From assembly GCA_019247845.1 (NCBI GenBank), contig JAFBAL010000054.1:1-64000 (forward strand): DNA of 64,000 bases, in the 5' to 3' direction. The notes beneath the pieces were generated by a model. That model saw only the letters and a list, made by a program, of their open reading frames with translations, was not told where the DNA came from and ran no database searches. The translations under genes and the position numbers were made by a program. Source of the stretch: Alphaproteobacteria bacterium. Its GTDB lineage: Bacteria; Pseudomonadota; Alphaproteobacteria; Micropepsales; Micropepsaceae. This document shows positions 47,754 through 57,964 of the stretch, piece after piece (within the stretch, counting starts at the first letter, position 1; each line of letters starts with the position of its first letter).

Positions 47754-49320
47754 TCCGGCAGGTTCGCGATCAGGAACGGCAGGCCGTTCAGGTAATGCGG
47801 GTTCTCGGCCCAGACTGCCGCGCTGAAGCCCTGCGGCAGCCCGGACTGGAGCTGCGTCGTCGAAAGACCCGTGATGCCCGCGTCATTCGCGTGATTGCCG
47901 ACGCCTTTCGAGCCGTCGTTGATGCCGCTTTGGGTCATGTCCCAATAGGTGTTGAGCGTCGTGACGTTCTGATAGCGGTAGCCGATCAGTCCGCCGGCAT
48001 AGCCGCCCGCGCCCGCGCTCACCGTGCCGAAGGAATAGGACGCGACCACCGAGCTCACCGTGCTGGTGACGAAATGCACGCCGATCAGACCGCCCGCGGC
48101 GGCGCCCGCCCCCGCATGAACCGGCCCGCTGGCATAGCAGTTGGAAAGCGTGGATGTGTCGCTGCCGAAGGCGAGAAAATACCCGATCAATCCGCCGGCG
48201 GAAGCGAGCGGTCCGCCTTGGACCTGGTTGCGCACGGTGACAGCGCCGCCGGCCCAGGATTTCGTCACCAGTCCTGCGAATATGCCGATCAACCCGCCGG
48301 CATGGGAATCGTCCGTGACCGTCACGGCCGCCGTCGAATGCGAGTTGGCGACGGTGTTGATCGCGCCGCCGGTAATGGTGCCCGCCAGGCCGCCGGCGAA
48401 GGCGGCATGCGTGCCGCGTACGGTGCCGGCCGAGCTGGAAGACAGGATGCTGCTGCCGTTGCTCGAAAAGCCGACGATTCCGCCGATGTCGCAGGTGTGA
48501 CCGCCGGAGACGATGCCGCGCGTCGCGACGTTCTCGATGCGGCCGAAGCTCAAGCCCGCAACCGCGCCGACCTCGCAGTTGTTGCCGCCTTTGACCGCAA
48601 CGTCTTTGAGCACGAGGTTCTCGACCGCGCCGCCGAGGTCGATCCAGGCGAAGAGGCCGGCCCGCGGTCCGGTCGTGTTGACGCGCAGATGCGAGATCGT
48701 GTTGCCCAGCCCGTCGAAGGCGCCGGTGAAGTTCGTCGCGACCGGCGGCGCTGCATAGACGCCGTCCGGCGTCGCGTCATAGGCGCCCGACAGCGCGTAA
48801 TTGCCCGATGGCGCTGTGGCGACCGCGCTTGCCAGCGCCGCGATGCTGTCGACCAGCGTGAAGGCGTCGTCGTTTATGGTGAGGCTGTTCGAAGTCGACC
48901 AGAAATGCACGTTGCCGCTTCTGCCGAAGGACAGCGTGCCGCCCGAGAGCCCGTCATTGGTGGTGAGCGTCAATGCGCCCGGCCCGGCCACGTCGATGGT
49001 GTGGTCGATGCGGATGGAATGGCGCGCGTCCAGGGTCAGCCCATGGCCGTTCGCCCAGCTCAGCGGCGCGCTGACGGCGATGTCGTTTGCCTGCGTGCCC
49101 GCGACGAGCTTCACGTCGCCGAAGCCGAGCAGCTGCTTGATCTTCTTGATGCCGATCGAGGCGTCGGGGCCGTGGCGGTGCAGACGCGCGCGACGCAACT
49201 GACATTGGTCGTTGCGCCATAGGCGATCGCGAAAGCGGCCTGCGCGGTGCCGGCCGAACCGGCAAGCGCGATCGAGGAGAGAAGCGGAGCGAGGAGGGCG
49301 GCGAGGTTCTTTTGCATCAT
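47750..49320 (-). pseudogene. Exported GLUG-type repeat protein, frameshifted after the signal peptide
   Basis: Signal/N-term MMQKNLAALLAPLLSSIALAGSAGTAQAAFAIAYGATTNVSCVARVCTATAP in one frame (ORF 49111..49320) and remainder DASIGIKKIKQLLGFGDVKLVAG... in another; repeats such as SAGGLIGYFLAFGSDTSTLSNCYASGPV. Confidence 0.8.
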
Positions 49321-49327
49321 GGCCTCC

Positions 49328-50860
49328 TCAATTCGGCAGGTTGGAAAGCAGATAGGGCAGGCCGCCGTTGATGCCGGGGTCTCGTCCCCACACCGCCGGA
49401 TCGAAGCCCGAGGGCAGCGCCGCTTTCAGCGCCGCGTCGCTCAGGCCCGTGATGCCCGGCGCGCTGTCGATATTGCCCGCGCCGTGCGCCGGGTTCGAGA
49501 CGCCGCTGGTATCCAGGTCCCAATAGCTGGACGCGAAGCTCAAGCCTTCGGAATCGTATTCGCCGGTCATGCCGCCGACGAAGCTGCGCGCGCCGCCGCT
49601 GACCGCGCCGGTCGCGTAGACCGCCGAGATCGTTCCGTCGAAACGGCTGGCGCCGGTCAGTCCGCCGGCCAGCGCATCGGACCCGGCCGCGGCGTCTCCC
49701 GTGGCATGGGAATTGACGATCGAGACGCTCGCGCTGCGATCGGCATTGATCCCGACCAGCCCGCCGGCCGCGGACGCGCTATGGTTCGTGCCGTTGCCGG
49801 TCGTGGCGTTGGCCGACGACCATGAGCGGCTTATCGTGCCGGCATTGGCGGCGGCGAGGCCGCCGACGAAGGCCAGGCCGCTGCCCGAGAGCGCGCCTTT
49901 GCTCGACGAACGGTCGATCATGGCGCCGGCCAGGTTGTTGGCCGCGATCCCGCCCAGCCCGCCGCCGTTGGTGCTGCTCATCTGCACCTGCGCGTGGCAG
50001 TCGAGCACCGTTCCGGAATTCGATCCGACGACGCCGCCCATGTTCGACTGGATGGCGCTGAACGTGCCTTGCACGGAATTGCCGGTCAGCAGGCCCTGGT
50101 TCAGCACGGCGATCCCGCCGACCGTCTTGCCGTAGCGCCCCCAGAACCGGGCCGCCGTCAGCTTCAGATGCGCGACGCTGCCTTCCTTGGCCACCGAATA
50201 GAACAGGCCGGCAAACCCGTTTCCGGCGCTGTCCGGCCGCACCCGAAGATGCTCGATCGCGTGGCCCAGGCCGTCGAAAGCGCCGTGGAACAAGGTCGGG
50301 ACGGGAACGGAGAGATAGGTGCCGTGCGCATCGGCGTCCCAATCGGCGGCGAGCGCGTAGTTGTTCGAAGGATGCGCTGCGATGGCGCCGATCAGCGCGG
50401 GCAGGGAATTCACCAGCGCATAGGGCGCGTAGTTGATCGTCAGCGCGTTGGTCGTCGCCCAGAAATGGACGTTGCCGCCCGGACCGAAGGACAGCGTGCC
50501 GTCGGTGCGGCCGTCGTTGCTGGTGAGCGTGACGCCGCCCGGGCCCGCGACGTCGATCGTCTTGTCGATGCGGATGTCGTGCGCGGCGAAGAGCTCCAGA
50601 TCGTGCGCCGACGCCCAATGGAACGGCGCGTCGACCACGATGTCGCCTGCGAGATCATCGGCGACGACGGTCAGGTCGCCATAGGCCAGCCGCTTCTGGA
50701 TCTCCTTGATGCCGAAGGTCGCGTCGGGCGCGGTGGCGACGCAGACCCCACCGCTGCAGCGAAGGTTGGTGGTTTGTCCATAGGTGATGGCGAGCGCGGC
50801 ATGGGCTTCGCCGACGAGCGCCGCGCATAACGCGAACGCGGTTGTGCAAAGCCTGAGCAT
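49328..50860 (-). CDS. Exported GLUG-type repeat protein (intact paralog)
   Basis: 510 aa; MLRLCTTAFALCAALVGEAHA; ATAPDATFGIKEIQKRLAYGD; GLVGINADRSASVSIVNSHATGDAAAGSDALAGGLTGA. Confidence 0.85.
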   Translation of the reverse strand: MLRLCTTAFALCAALVGEAHAALAITYGQTTNLRCSGGVCVATAPDATFGIKEIQKRLAYGDLTVVADDLAGDIVVDAPFHWASAHDLELFAAHDIRIDKTIDVAGPGGVTLTSNDGRTDGTLSFGPGGNVHFWATTNALTINYAPYALVNSLPALIGAIAAHPSNNYALAADWDADAHGTYLSVPVPTLFHGAFDGLGHAIEHLRVRPDSAGNGFAGLFYSVAKEGSVAHLKLTAARFWGRYGKTVGGIAVLNQGLLTGNSVQGTFSAIQSNMGGVVGSNSGTVLDCHAQVQMSSTNGGGLGGIAANNLAGAMIDRSSSKGALSGSGLAFVGGLAAANAGTISRSWSSANATTGNGTNHSASAAGGLVGINADRSASVSIVNSHATGDAAAGSDALAGGLTGASRFDGTISAVYATGAVSGGARSFVGGMTGEYDSEGLSFASSYWDLDTSGVSNPAHGAGNIDSAPGITGLSDAALKAALPSGFDPAVWGRDPGINGGLPYLLSNLPN

Positions 50861-50896
50861 CGTGAACCTCCCGCCGGCGCGGGATGATAGCAGGCG

Positions 50897-51280
50897 TCAG
50901 ACGGAAGCGGCAGCCAGAATGCAAAGTTCCACGAGCGTGTAGGGAATGACCCAGCCGCCCGCCTCGGACATGGTCTCGATGCGCGTGCAATCCTGATCCA
51001 TCAGTTCGGGAAGCGTGCGCTTCGCAAGCCGCTTTTTTAGATCGGCCTCGGACAACTCTTCGAGCGGCGAGTCAAGATTGTGCATTTGAACGGCACGCCC
51101 GATCGCCGCGGCTTGGTCGGGATCGTCCAGCCGGTTCACCAGCTCGGCATACTCGCCATGCGCCCGCCGCTTGAAAAGCCTGGGCGCCTCGTAGGCCGCG
51201 CCGGCTATGACGGCCGCGCCGGCCGCGGCGATGCCGCCGATGGTCAGCGTGCGTCGGGAGAGCTTGGGCGGCGGGCTCAT
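50897..51280 (-). CDS. Small Tat-signal protein, likely accessory/small subunit of the adjacent GMC oxidoreductase
   Basis: MSPPPKLSRRTLTIGGIAAAGAAVIAGAAYE Tat-like signal; 127 aa; ATGA overlap with the GMC gene. Confidence 0.65.
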   Translation of the reverse strand: MSPPPKLSRRTLTIGGIAAAGAAVIAGAAYEAPRLFKRRAHGEYAELVNRLDDPDQAAAIGRAVQMHNLDSPLEELSEADLKKRLAKRTLPELMDQDCTRIETMSEAGGWVIPYTLVELCILAAASV

Positions 51281-52776
51281 GCGAACTGCTTCCTCAGATG
51301 CGCCGCCAGCCGCAGCGTCAGCGCCACCAGGTTCATCGTCGGGTTCGACGAGCCGTAGGTCGGGAACACCGAGCTGCCCGCGACGTAGAGATTGGCCACG
51401 CCGTGCACCTTGCCGTCGGCATCGACGACGCCGCGCTTGGGATCGGCGCTCATGCGCGTGGTGCCCATGTGGTGGTTGCCCCAGTCCATCACGGCCAGCC
51501 AGTCCGCATGGGTCTGCTGGTTGAGGCGGATCATGCCGATGCGGGCCGCGAGCAGCTGGCGGCCGAGCTCCTTCAAGGTCTGGCGGTAGTGCGCGAACAC
51601 GGAGTCGCTGACATGCATGTGCAGATTCAACCGCGGCATGCCCAGCGCGTCGCGCTCCGCGCCCAGCGCCAGCCGGCGGTTGGGGTCGGGCGCGAGCTCG
51701 AGCCCGCAGCCGAGCGAGAAGGCCTTGGCGTTGCTCGCATCGACGCCGAGCGCCGAGGCCGTGACCGAGACGGCCGCCTGGCCGAGCTCGTCGAGCTTGA
51801 CCGGGTTTTCGACCGTGGTCAGCGACCCCAGCACGTTGTGCGCGCGCTGATGCGCCTCAGTCGGCGAGAAGGTGGCGCGCAGGATCGCGTCCCTCACCGT
51901 CATGGTGTTCTGGTAGAACGGCGCCAGCCTGCCGTCGAACATCACCAGGGTGGCGGTGTCGCGCGGGATCGGATGATCGGCGAAGAAGCGCCCGACCATG
52001 CCGCTGTCGTTGCCGACGCCCGCTTGTGCGATGTCGTTCGAGGCGAGCAGCAGCCGCGCGTTCTCGATCGCGCCCGCGGCGATCACGGTCATGCGCGGCT
52101 TCACGGTGAAATGCCGGCCCGACAGGGTGGCGACGTCGAGATGGTCGAGGCTCGCGGCGTCGGGTGCCAGTCGCAATCCCGTCACGTTGGCGTTGGTGTA
52201 GAGCGATAGACGCGCGATGCGGCGCAGGTCGTCGGCATAGCGGTGGCCGAAATGCGTGGGCAGCACCGAGCCGCGCATCTTGCTGAACTGGAACCAGCTC
52301 GTATACACGCCGCCGTCACCGAGCGCGATCGGCGCGCCGAGCCTCTTCGCCCACCGCGCGCCGTCGTCATAGACCCAGGGGCCGGCCTCGACGAGGGACT
52401 GCGCGCGCTTGAAATAGGGCTCGATCTCGCTGCGCGTGAAGGGCCAGCCGGTATAGGGCAGCCAGTCGCGGGTCTCGAAGTCGATGGCGTCGAGCGGCCG
52501 GCACCAGCCGCCCCAATGGTTGGTGCTGCCGCCCAGATAGCGAAGCCTCGAGCTCTCGAGCTTCAGGTAGGGATAGCCCGTCTGGCCGCCGGCATAGAGG
52601 TCCTGGGTCTTGCCGTCGAAATGCATGCCGCCGCTCTCCAGCAGCACGACGCGGATCGGGTGCGGCGCCAGCGCGAGCGCCAGCGAAATGCCGGCGGGCC
52701 CGCCGCCGACGATCGCCAGATCGGTCTCGATGGTCGTGCCCGCGGGAACGTTGCGGGCGTCGATGAATGCGCTCAA
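51277..52776 (-). CDS. GMC family FAD-dependent oxidoreductase
   Basis: TDLAIVGGGPAGISLALALAPHPIRVVLLESGG; LRYLGGSTNHWGGWCRPLD; NLYVAGSSVFPTYGSSNPTMNLVALTLRLA. Confidence 0.92.
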   Translation of the reverse strand: MSAFIDARNVPAGTTIETDLAIVGGGPAGISLALALAPHPIRVVLLESGGMHFDGKTQDLYAGGQTGYPYLKLESSRLRYLGGSTNHWGGWCRPLDAIDFETRDWLPYTGWPFTRSEIEPYFKRAQSLVEAGPWVYDDGARWAKRLGAPIALGDGGVYTSWFQFSKMRGSVLPTHFGHRYADDLRRIARLSLYTNANVTGLRLAPDAASLDHLDVATLSGRHFTVKPRMTVIAAGAIENARLLLASNDIAQAGVGNDSGMVGRFFADHPIPRDTATLVMFDGRLAPFYQNTMTVRDAILRATFSPTEAHQRAHNVLGSLTTVENPVKLDELGQAAVSVTASALGVDASNAKAFSLGCGLELAPDPNRRLALGAERDALGMPRLNLHMHVSDSVFAHYRQTLKELGRQLLAARIGMIRLNQQTHADWLAVMDWGNHHMGTTRMSADPKRGVVDADGKVHGVANLYVAGSSVFPTYGSSNPTMNLVALTLRLAAHLRKQFA

Positions 52777-52830
52777 AAGGGCCTTCCCTGCGGCTGGCGG
52801 CCAGAGGCTTAGGCTAGTGCGGCGGCCGGG

Positions 52831-53095
52831 TCAAAGTCTTGTCGCAGGTGTGGCGGTCAGCGGAGCCGCTTCTTGGCACGCGCGACCGGAGTGGGTTTTC
52901 ATATAGCGCTCGAACAGCACCGCCCGTTCGGAATCCGCGAAAGCAACATATGTCACAAGCCGCCAGGCTTGAACTTGGCTGTATGCGGCGAGCCGCCGGA
53001 ATTGTGTGCGGCCAAGCGGCAAGAAGGTCGTCGGTAGAGCCGACATATTCCTCGGCAGGATGCGAGATGCTCTGAAGAAGATAGACATACTTCAA
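52831..53095 (-). pseudogene. GIY-YIG nuclease family protein, multiply frameshifted
   Basis: MKYVYLLQSISHPAEEYVGSTDDL (one frame), NSGGSPHTAKFKP (second frame), WRLVTYVAFADSERAVLFERYMKTHSGRA (third frame) reconstitute the family consensus. Confidence 0.85.
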
Positions 53096-53219
53096 GCGAA
53101 CCTCCCGGCAGCCCGTCTTCGCCTCATTCGCAGGCTACGCCAGGCAGGCTTCGCCTCCGCTATCGCGGCAGCATGCTATGCTTTTCAGTTTGCGCTCAAG
53201 GCCTGGCTTGCCAAGCGCA

Positions 53220-53238
53220 GCCTCCGCGAAGCGGAGGC
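53220..53238. repeat. Hairpin/REP-like palindrome beside tRNA-Ala
   Basis: gcctccgc gaa gcggaggc perfect 8-bp stem. Confidence 0.6.
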
Positions 53239-53244
53239 GAAGGC

Positions 53245-53320
53245 TGGTGGAGCTGAGCGGGATCGAACCGCTGACCTCGTGAATGCCATTCACGCGCTCT
53301 CCCAACTGAGCTACAGCCCC
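53245..53320 (-). tRNA. tRNA-Ala (anticodon GGC), CCA encoded
   Basis: Reverse strand GGGGCTGTAGCTCAGTTGGGAGAGCGCGTGAATGGCATTCACGAGGTCAGCGGTTCGATCCCGCTCAGCTCCACCA. Confidence 0.96.
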
Positions 53321-53359
53321 TTAACCGGGTAGGAGGGATAGGCCGGACGCTATTTAATT

Positions 53360-53851
53360 CTAGCGCTCGTCCTTTTCGATATCGGCGTCGATGATATCGG
53401 TAACGTCGTCTTCGTCCTCTTCGACTTCCTCGAGCAGGGCATTGTCGTCCTCGTCTTCGTCGTCCTCGACCTCGATGTCGGCGATGTCGCCCTCCTCGTC
53501 GGAATCGACGACCGACATGCCGGCGCTCTCGGGCTCGGGCTCTTCCTCGACGACCTCGTCGTCGTCGTCGGACATGGCCACGGGCGCCTCATCGGGCACG
53601 CTCTCGACGATCTCCTCGGACTCGGCGTCCTCGTTCTCGTCTTCGTTCTCCTCCTCGTCGTCGTCCGTCTGCGAGTTGACGGGGACGGCGGCGACGGGCT
53701 CGGGCTGGCGCGTGCGGCGTTGCTTGTACAGCGACTCAGGCTCGAAGCTGAACTGGCACTTCGGGCACTCGATGGGCCGCTTCTGTAGATCGTAGAAGCG
53801 CGCGGCGCATTGGGGGCAAACGCGCTTAACTCCGAGATCCGCCTTGACCAA
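53360..53851 (-). CDS. FYDLN acid domain protein (TIGR02300-type), zinc-ribbon plus acidic tail
   Basis: GVKRVCPQCAARFYDLQKRPIECPKCQFSFEPE followed by a long Asp/Glu-rich tail. Confidence 0.93.
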   Translation of the reverse strand: MVKADLGVKRVCPQCAARFYDLQKRPIECPKCQFSFEPESLYKQRRTRQPEPVAAVPVNSQTDDDEEENEDENEDAESEEIVESVPDEAPVAMSDDDDEVVEEEPEPESAGMSVVDSDEEGDIADIEVEDDEDEDDNALLEEVEEDEDDVTDIIDADIEKDER

Positions 53852-53931
53852 AGTGATGCTTCCCGCGTGAAGATGGGTTTCCGAAAGGGGGGTCGTTTGC
53901 CACTTTCGGCCCGGCCTGTCAAAGAGGTTTT

Positions 53932-55257
53932 ATGGATCGCCCGCCGCCCCCCAATCCGCTCAAGGCCGCCCGTTCCGGGCCCCTCAAGGGGGCCGCCCAA
54001 GTCCCTGGCGACAAATCGATTTCCCACCGCGCGCTGATCCTGGGGAGCCTGGCCGTGGGCGAGACGCGGATCTCGGGGCTGCTCGAGGCGGAGGACGTTC
54101 TGAACACGGCCAAGGCGATGGCGGGCCTGGGCGCCGATCTGCTGCGCGACGGCGAGGGCGCGTGGCGGGTGTGGGGCCGGGGTGTCGGCGGCCTGGCCGA
54201 GCCGCAGGACGTGCTCGATTTCGGCAACAGCGGCACCGGCTCGCGGCTGGTGATGGGCGCCGTCGCGACGACGGCGATGCGCGCGACCTTCACCGGCGAC
54301 GCGTCGCTCCGGCGCCGGCCGATGCGGCGCGTGCTCGAGCCGCTGACCCTCTTCGGTGCAACATATGAGGCACGCGAGGGCGGGTTGATGCCGCTCACCT
54401 TGACCGGCGCCGCGCGGCCCCTGGCCATCGAGCACGAGGTCGCGGTCGCTTCGGCGCAGGTGAAATCGGCGCTGCTGCTTGCGGCGCTGAATGCGCCCGG
54501 CACCAGCCGCATCGTCCAGCCCATCGCGACGCGCGACCATACCGAGCGCATGCTCAAGGCCTTCGGCGCGAAGATCGCCGTCGATGGCGACGCGGTGGAG
54601 ATCGTGGGCGAGGCCGATCTCAAGCCTTGCGCCATCGAGGTGCCGCGCGATCCGTCCTCGGCGGCGTTCCCGCTGGTGGCGGCGCTGATCGTGCCCGGTT
54701 CGGAGATCAAGATCCCCGGCGTGCTGCTCAATCCGCGCCGCATCGGGCTGATCGATACGCTGAACGAGATGGGCGCGGACATCGCCGTCGACAACGCGCG
54801 CGACAGCGGCGGCGAGGCGGTGGGCGACCTCGTCGTGCGCGCGAGCGAGCTCAAAGGCGTCGAGGTGCCTGCCGAGCGCGCGCCGTCGATGATCGACGAA
54901 TACCCGGTGCTGGCCGTCGCGGCCGCGTTCGCGAGCGGCCGCACGACGATGCATGGGCTCGACGAGCTGCGCGTCAAGGAAAGCGACCGCCTTGCCGCCA
55001 TCGTCGCCGGACTGCGCGCCAACGGCGTCGAGGTGGAAGAGACGGACGACGGCATGGTCGTCGAGGGCCGCGGCGGCGGCGCGGTCGCGGGCGGCGGCAT
55101 CGTCGAGACCCACATGGACCACCGCATCGCCATGGCCTTCCTGGTGATGGGCCTGGCCGCGCGCGAACCGGTGACGGTCGACGACGCCTCGATGATCGCC
55201 ACCAGCTTCCCCGAGTTCGAGGAGGTGATGCGCGGGCTTGGGGCGATGCTGGAATGA
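53932..55257 (+). CDS. aroA: 3-phosphoshikimate 1-carboxyvinyltransferase
   Basis: [77 protein letters not shown]. Confidence 0.97.
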   Translation: MDRPPPPNPLKAARSGPLKGAAQVPGDKSISHRALILGSLAVGETRISGLLEAEDVLNTAKAMAGLGADLLRDGEGAWRVWGRGVGGLAEPQDVLDFGNSGTGSRLVMGAVATTAMRATFTGDASLRRRPMRRVLEPLTLFGATYEAREGGLMPLTLTGAARPLAIEHEVAVASAQVKSALLLAALNAPGTSRIVQPIATRDHTERMLKAFGAKIAVDGDAVEIVGEADLKPCAIEVPRDPSSAAFPLVAALIVPGSEIKIPGVLLNPRRIGLIDTLNEMGADIAVDNARDSGGEAVGDLVVRASELKGVEVPAERAPSMIDEYPVLAVAAAFASGRTTMHGLDELRVKESDRLAAIVAGLRANGVEVEETDDGMVVEGRGGGAVAGGGIVETHMDHRIAMAFLVMGLAAREPVTVDDASMIATSFPEFEEVMRGLGAMLE

Positions 55258-55892
55258 GCATCGTCATCGCCGTCGACGGAACCGCCGCTTCGGGCAAGGG
55301 CACCCTGGCGAAGAAGCTCGCCCGGCACTTCTCATTCGCGCATCTGGATTCCGGGTCGCTGTACCGGCTGGTGGCGCTGGCGGTGATCGAGACCGGCTGC
55401 GACGCCGTCGCGGCGGCGCAGGCGATCGATCTGTCGCGCGCGGGGGACGCGGCGATCCGCAGCGACCGGGTCGGCGCCAAGGCTTCGGAGGTTTCCGCCA
55501 TCCCCGAGGTGCGCGCGGCGTTGTTCAAGTTCCAGCGCGATTTCGCGACCCAGTGGCCGGGCGCGGTCATCGACGGACGCGACATCGGCACGGTCATTGC
55601 GCCGGACGCGGCGGCCAAGCTCTTCATCGACGCGACGCCGGAGGTCAGGGCCCGCCGGCGCTGGCTGGAGCTGACCGGGCTGGGCATCCGGAAGGATGAG
55701 CGGGAGCTGGTGGCCGAGCTCGTCGCCCGCGACCGCCGCGACCGGGAGCGGCAGGTCTCGCCCATGGTCGCCGCCGCCGACGCCCTCTTGCTGGATACGA
55801 CCGATTTGGATATAGACGCCGCGTTCGCGGCAGCCCTCACTTTGGTCGAACCGAAGGTCGGGGCGGCGCTCGCAGCGCGGCCAAGGGGTTAA
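55254..55892 (+). CDS. cmk: Cytidylate kinase
   Basis: [69 protein letters not shown] overlap with aroA. Confidence 0.96.
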   Translation: MSIVIAVDGTAASGKGTLAKKLARHFSFAHLDSGSLYRLVALAVIETGCDAVAAAQAIDLSRAGDAAIRSDRVGAKASEVSAIPEVRAALFKFQRDFATQWPGAVIDGRDIGTVIAPDAAAKLFIDATPEVRARRRWLELTGLGIRKDERELVAELVARDRRDRERQVSPMVAAADALLLDTTDLDIDAAFAAALTLVEPKVGAALAARPRG

Positions 55893-56030
55893 GGAGACCC
55901 GGCGGCGCTTTTCCGAGCCGGGCCCGGACGCAATCCAAACCCAGTCCGCCCATGCGGTTGCATGGGAAGTCCATCGCGCCGGAGCCGAAAGGCGAAGGCG
56001 GATCGGCACGAACGTTTGAATGAAGGAACT

Positions 56031-57779
56031 ATGGCCCGTACCGCTACCGCCACCAAAGAACCGTCCATGTCCATGCCCAGCCGCGCCGATTTCGAGGCGA
56101 TGCTGGAAGAGAGCTTCGAGGGCCGCTCGCCGGCCGAGGGCTCGGTGATCAAAGGCACCGTCGTCGCCGTCGAGAACGACTTCGCCGTGATCGATGTCGG
56201 CCTCAAGACCGAAGGCCGCGTCTCCTTAAAAGAATTCTCCATGCCCGGCCAGCCGGCCAAGGTCGCCGTCGGCGACCAAGTCGAGGTCTATCTCGAGCGC
56301 GTCGAGAACGCGATGGGCGAGGCCGTGCTGAGCCGCGACAAGGCGCGCCGCGAAGAGAGCTGGATCAAGCTCGAGCGCGCGTTCAACGACCAGACCCGCG
56401 TCGAAGGCGTGATCTTCGGCCGCGTGAAGGGCGGCTTCACTGTCGATCTCGACGGCGCGGTCGCGTTCCTTCCGGGCAGCCAAGTCGATGTCCGCCCGAT
56501 GCGCGACGTCGGCCCGCTGATGAACCAGCCGCAGATGTTCCAGATCCTCAAGATGGACCGCCGCCGCGGCAACATCGTCGTCTCGCGCCGCGCCGTGCTC
56601 GAAGAGCGCCGCGCCGAGGAGCGCACCTCGCTCGTCGCCTCGCTGGTCGAGAAGCAGGTGGTCGAAGGCGTGGTCAAGAACATCACCGACTACGGCGCGT
56701 TCGTGGATTTGGGCGGCGTCGACGGGTTGCTGCACGTCACCGACATCGCGTGGCGCCGCGTCTCGCACCCGACCGAGGTTCTCTCCGTCGGCCAGAACGT
56801 CACGGTGCAGATCATCAAGATCAACCACGACACGCAGCGCATCTCGCTCGGCATGAAGCAGCTTCAGACCGATCCCTGGGAAGGCGTCGGCGCGAAGTAT
56901 CCCGTGGGCGCGAAGTTCAAGGGCAAAGTCACCAACGTCACCGACTACGGCGCCTTCGTGGAGCTGGAGCCGGGCGTCGAGGGCCTCGTCCACGTCTCCG
57001 AGATGTCATGGGTCAAGAAGAACGTGGCGCCGTCCAAGATCGTCACGCCGGGCACGGAAGTCGACGTGCAGGTGCTGGAGGTCGACTCCAACAAGCGCCG
57101 CATTTCGCTAGGCCTGAAGCAGACCCAGGACAACCCGTGGGAAGCCTTCGCCAAGGCGCATCCGCCGGGCTCGACCATCGAGGGCGAGATCAAGTCGATC
57201 ACCGAGTTCGGCCTGTTCATCGGGCTCGACCAGGACATCGACGGCATGGTGCACCTCTCCGATCTGTCGTGGGACAAGTCGGGCGAGCAGGCGGTGGGCG
57301 ACTACTCCAAGGGCCAGGTCGTCCAGGCCCAGGTGCTCGACGTCGACGCCGAGAAGGAGCGCGTCAGCCTGGGCATCAAGCAGCTCAGCGGCGATCCGAT
57401 CGAGAAGGCCGGCCCGCTTCGCAAGGGCAGCGTCGTCACCGTCACCGTCACCGAAGTCAACGACGGCGGCATCGAGGTCGCGCTGGAAGGCGGCGCCAAG
57501 GCGTTCATCCGCCGTGCCGATCTCGCCCGCGACCGCAACGACCAGCGGCCCGAGCGTTTCGGCAAGGGCGACAAGGTCGACGCGCTGGTGACGCAGATGG
57601 ACAAGGCGAGCCGCAAGATCTCGCTGTCGATCAAGGCGCGCGAAGTGGCCGAGGAGAAGGAAGCCGTGGCGCAGTACGGCTCGTCGGACTCGGGTGCGTC
57701 GCTCGGCGACATCCTGGGCGCGGCGCTCAAGAAGGCGACCAAGAAGGGCAAGGGCGACGAGGGCGACGACGAGGAGTAA
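56031..57779 (+). CDS. rpsA: 30S ribosomal protein S1
   Basis: Repeated S1 domains: GVVKNITDYGAFVDLGGVDGLLHVTDIAWRRVSHPTEVLSVGQNVTVQIIKI etc. Confidence 0.97.
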   Translation: MARTATATKEPSMSMPSRADFEAMLEESFEGRSPAEGSVIKGTVVAVENDFAVIDVGLKTEGRVSLKEFSMPGQPAKVAVGDQVEVYLERVENAMGEAVLSRDKARREESWIKLERAFNDQTRVEGVIFGRVKGGFTVDLDGAVAFLPGSQVDVRPMRDVGPLMNQPQMFQILKMDRRRGNIVVSRRAVLEERRAEERTSLVASLVEKQVVEGVVKNITDYGAFVDLGGVDGLLHVTDIAWRRVSHPTEVLSVGQNVTVQIIKINHDTQRISLGMKQLQTDPWEGVGAKYPVGAKFKGKVTNVTDYGAFVELEPGVEGLVHVSEMSWVKKNVAPSKIVTPGTEVDVQVLEVDSNKRRISLGLKQTQDNPWEAFAKAHPPGSTIEGEIKSITEFGLFIGLDQDIDGMVHLSDLSWDKSGEQAVGDYSKGQVVQAQVLDVDAEKERVSLGIKQLSGDPIEKAGPLRKGSVVTVTVTEVNDGGIEVALEGGAKAFIRRADLARDRNDQRPERFGKGDKVDALVTQMDKASRKISLSIKAREVAEEKEAVAQYGSSDSGASLGDILGAALKKATKKGKGDEGDDEE

Positions 57780-57812
57780 TCCCCGGCCGTCACCATCGCC
57801 TAAAGAACAAAG

Positions 57813-57845
57813 CCGCGCGGGATGCGAGTCCCGCGCGGTTTTTTT
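57813..57845 (+). terminator. Rho-independent terminator after rpsA (repeat copy 1)
   Basis: ccgcgcggga tgcgag tcccgcgcgg ttttttt. Confidence 0.9.
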
Positions 57846-57964
57846 GCGCGACCAAGCGCCCGGTTGCGCCGGGCGCCCTTCTTGCCGGCGCCATGCAATC
57901 TATTTTTGCCGGAAGCACGATGGGTATCACTACGCTCGGGGCTCATCCCGCAAAGGAGCGCCTG

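Noticed and set aside
46379-49222. 947-aa ORF on the plus strand
   Set aside because: Overlaps pabB in another frame and runs antisense to the GLUG gene; composition is shadow-ORF-like
53350-55328. Large minus-strand ORFs across aroA (590 and 469 aa)
   Set aside because: Antisense to aroA; the real minus-strand gene is the FYDLN protein in a different frame
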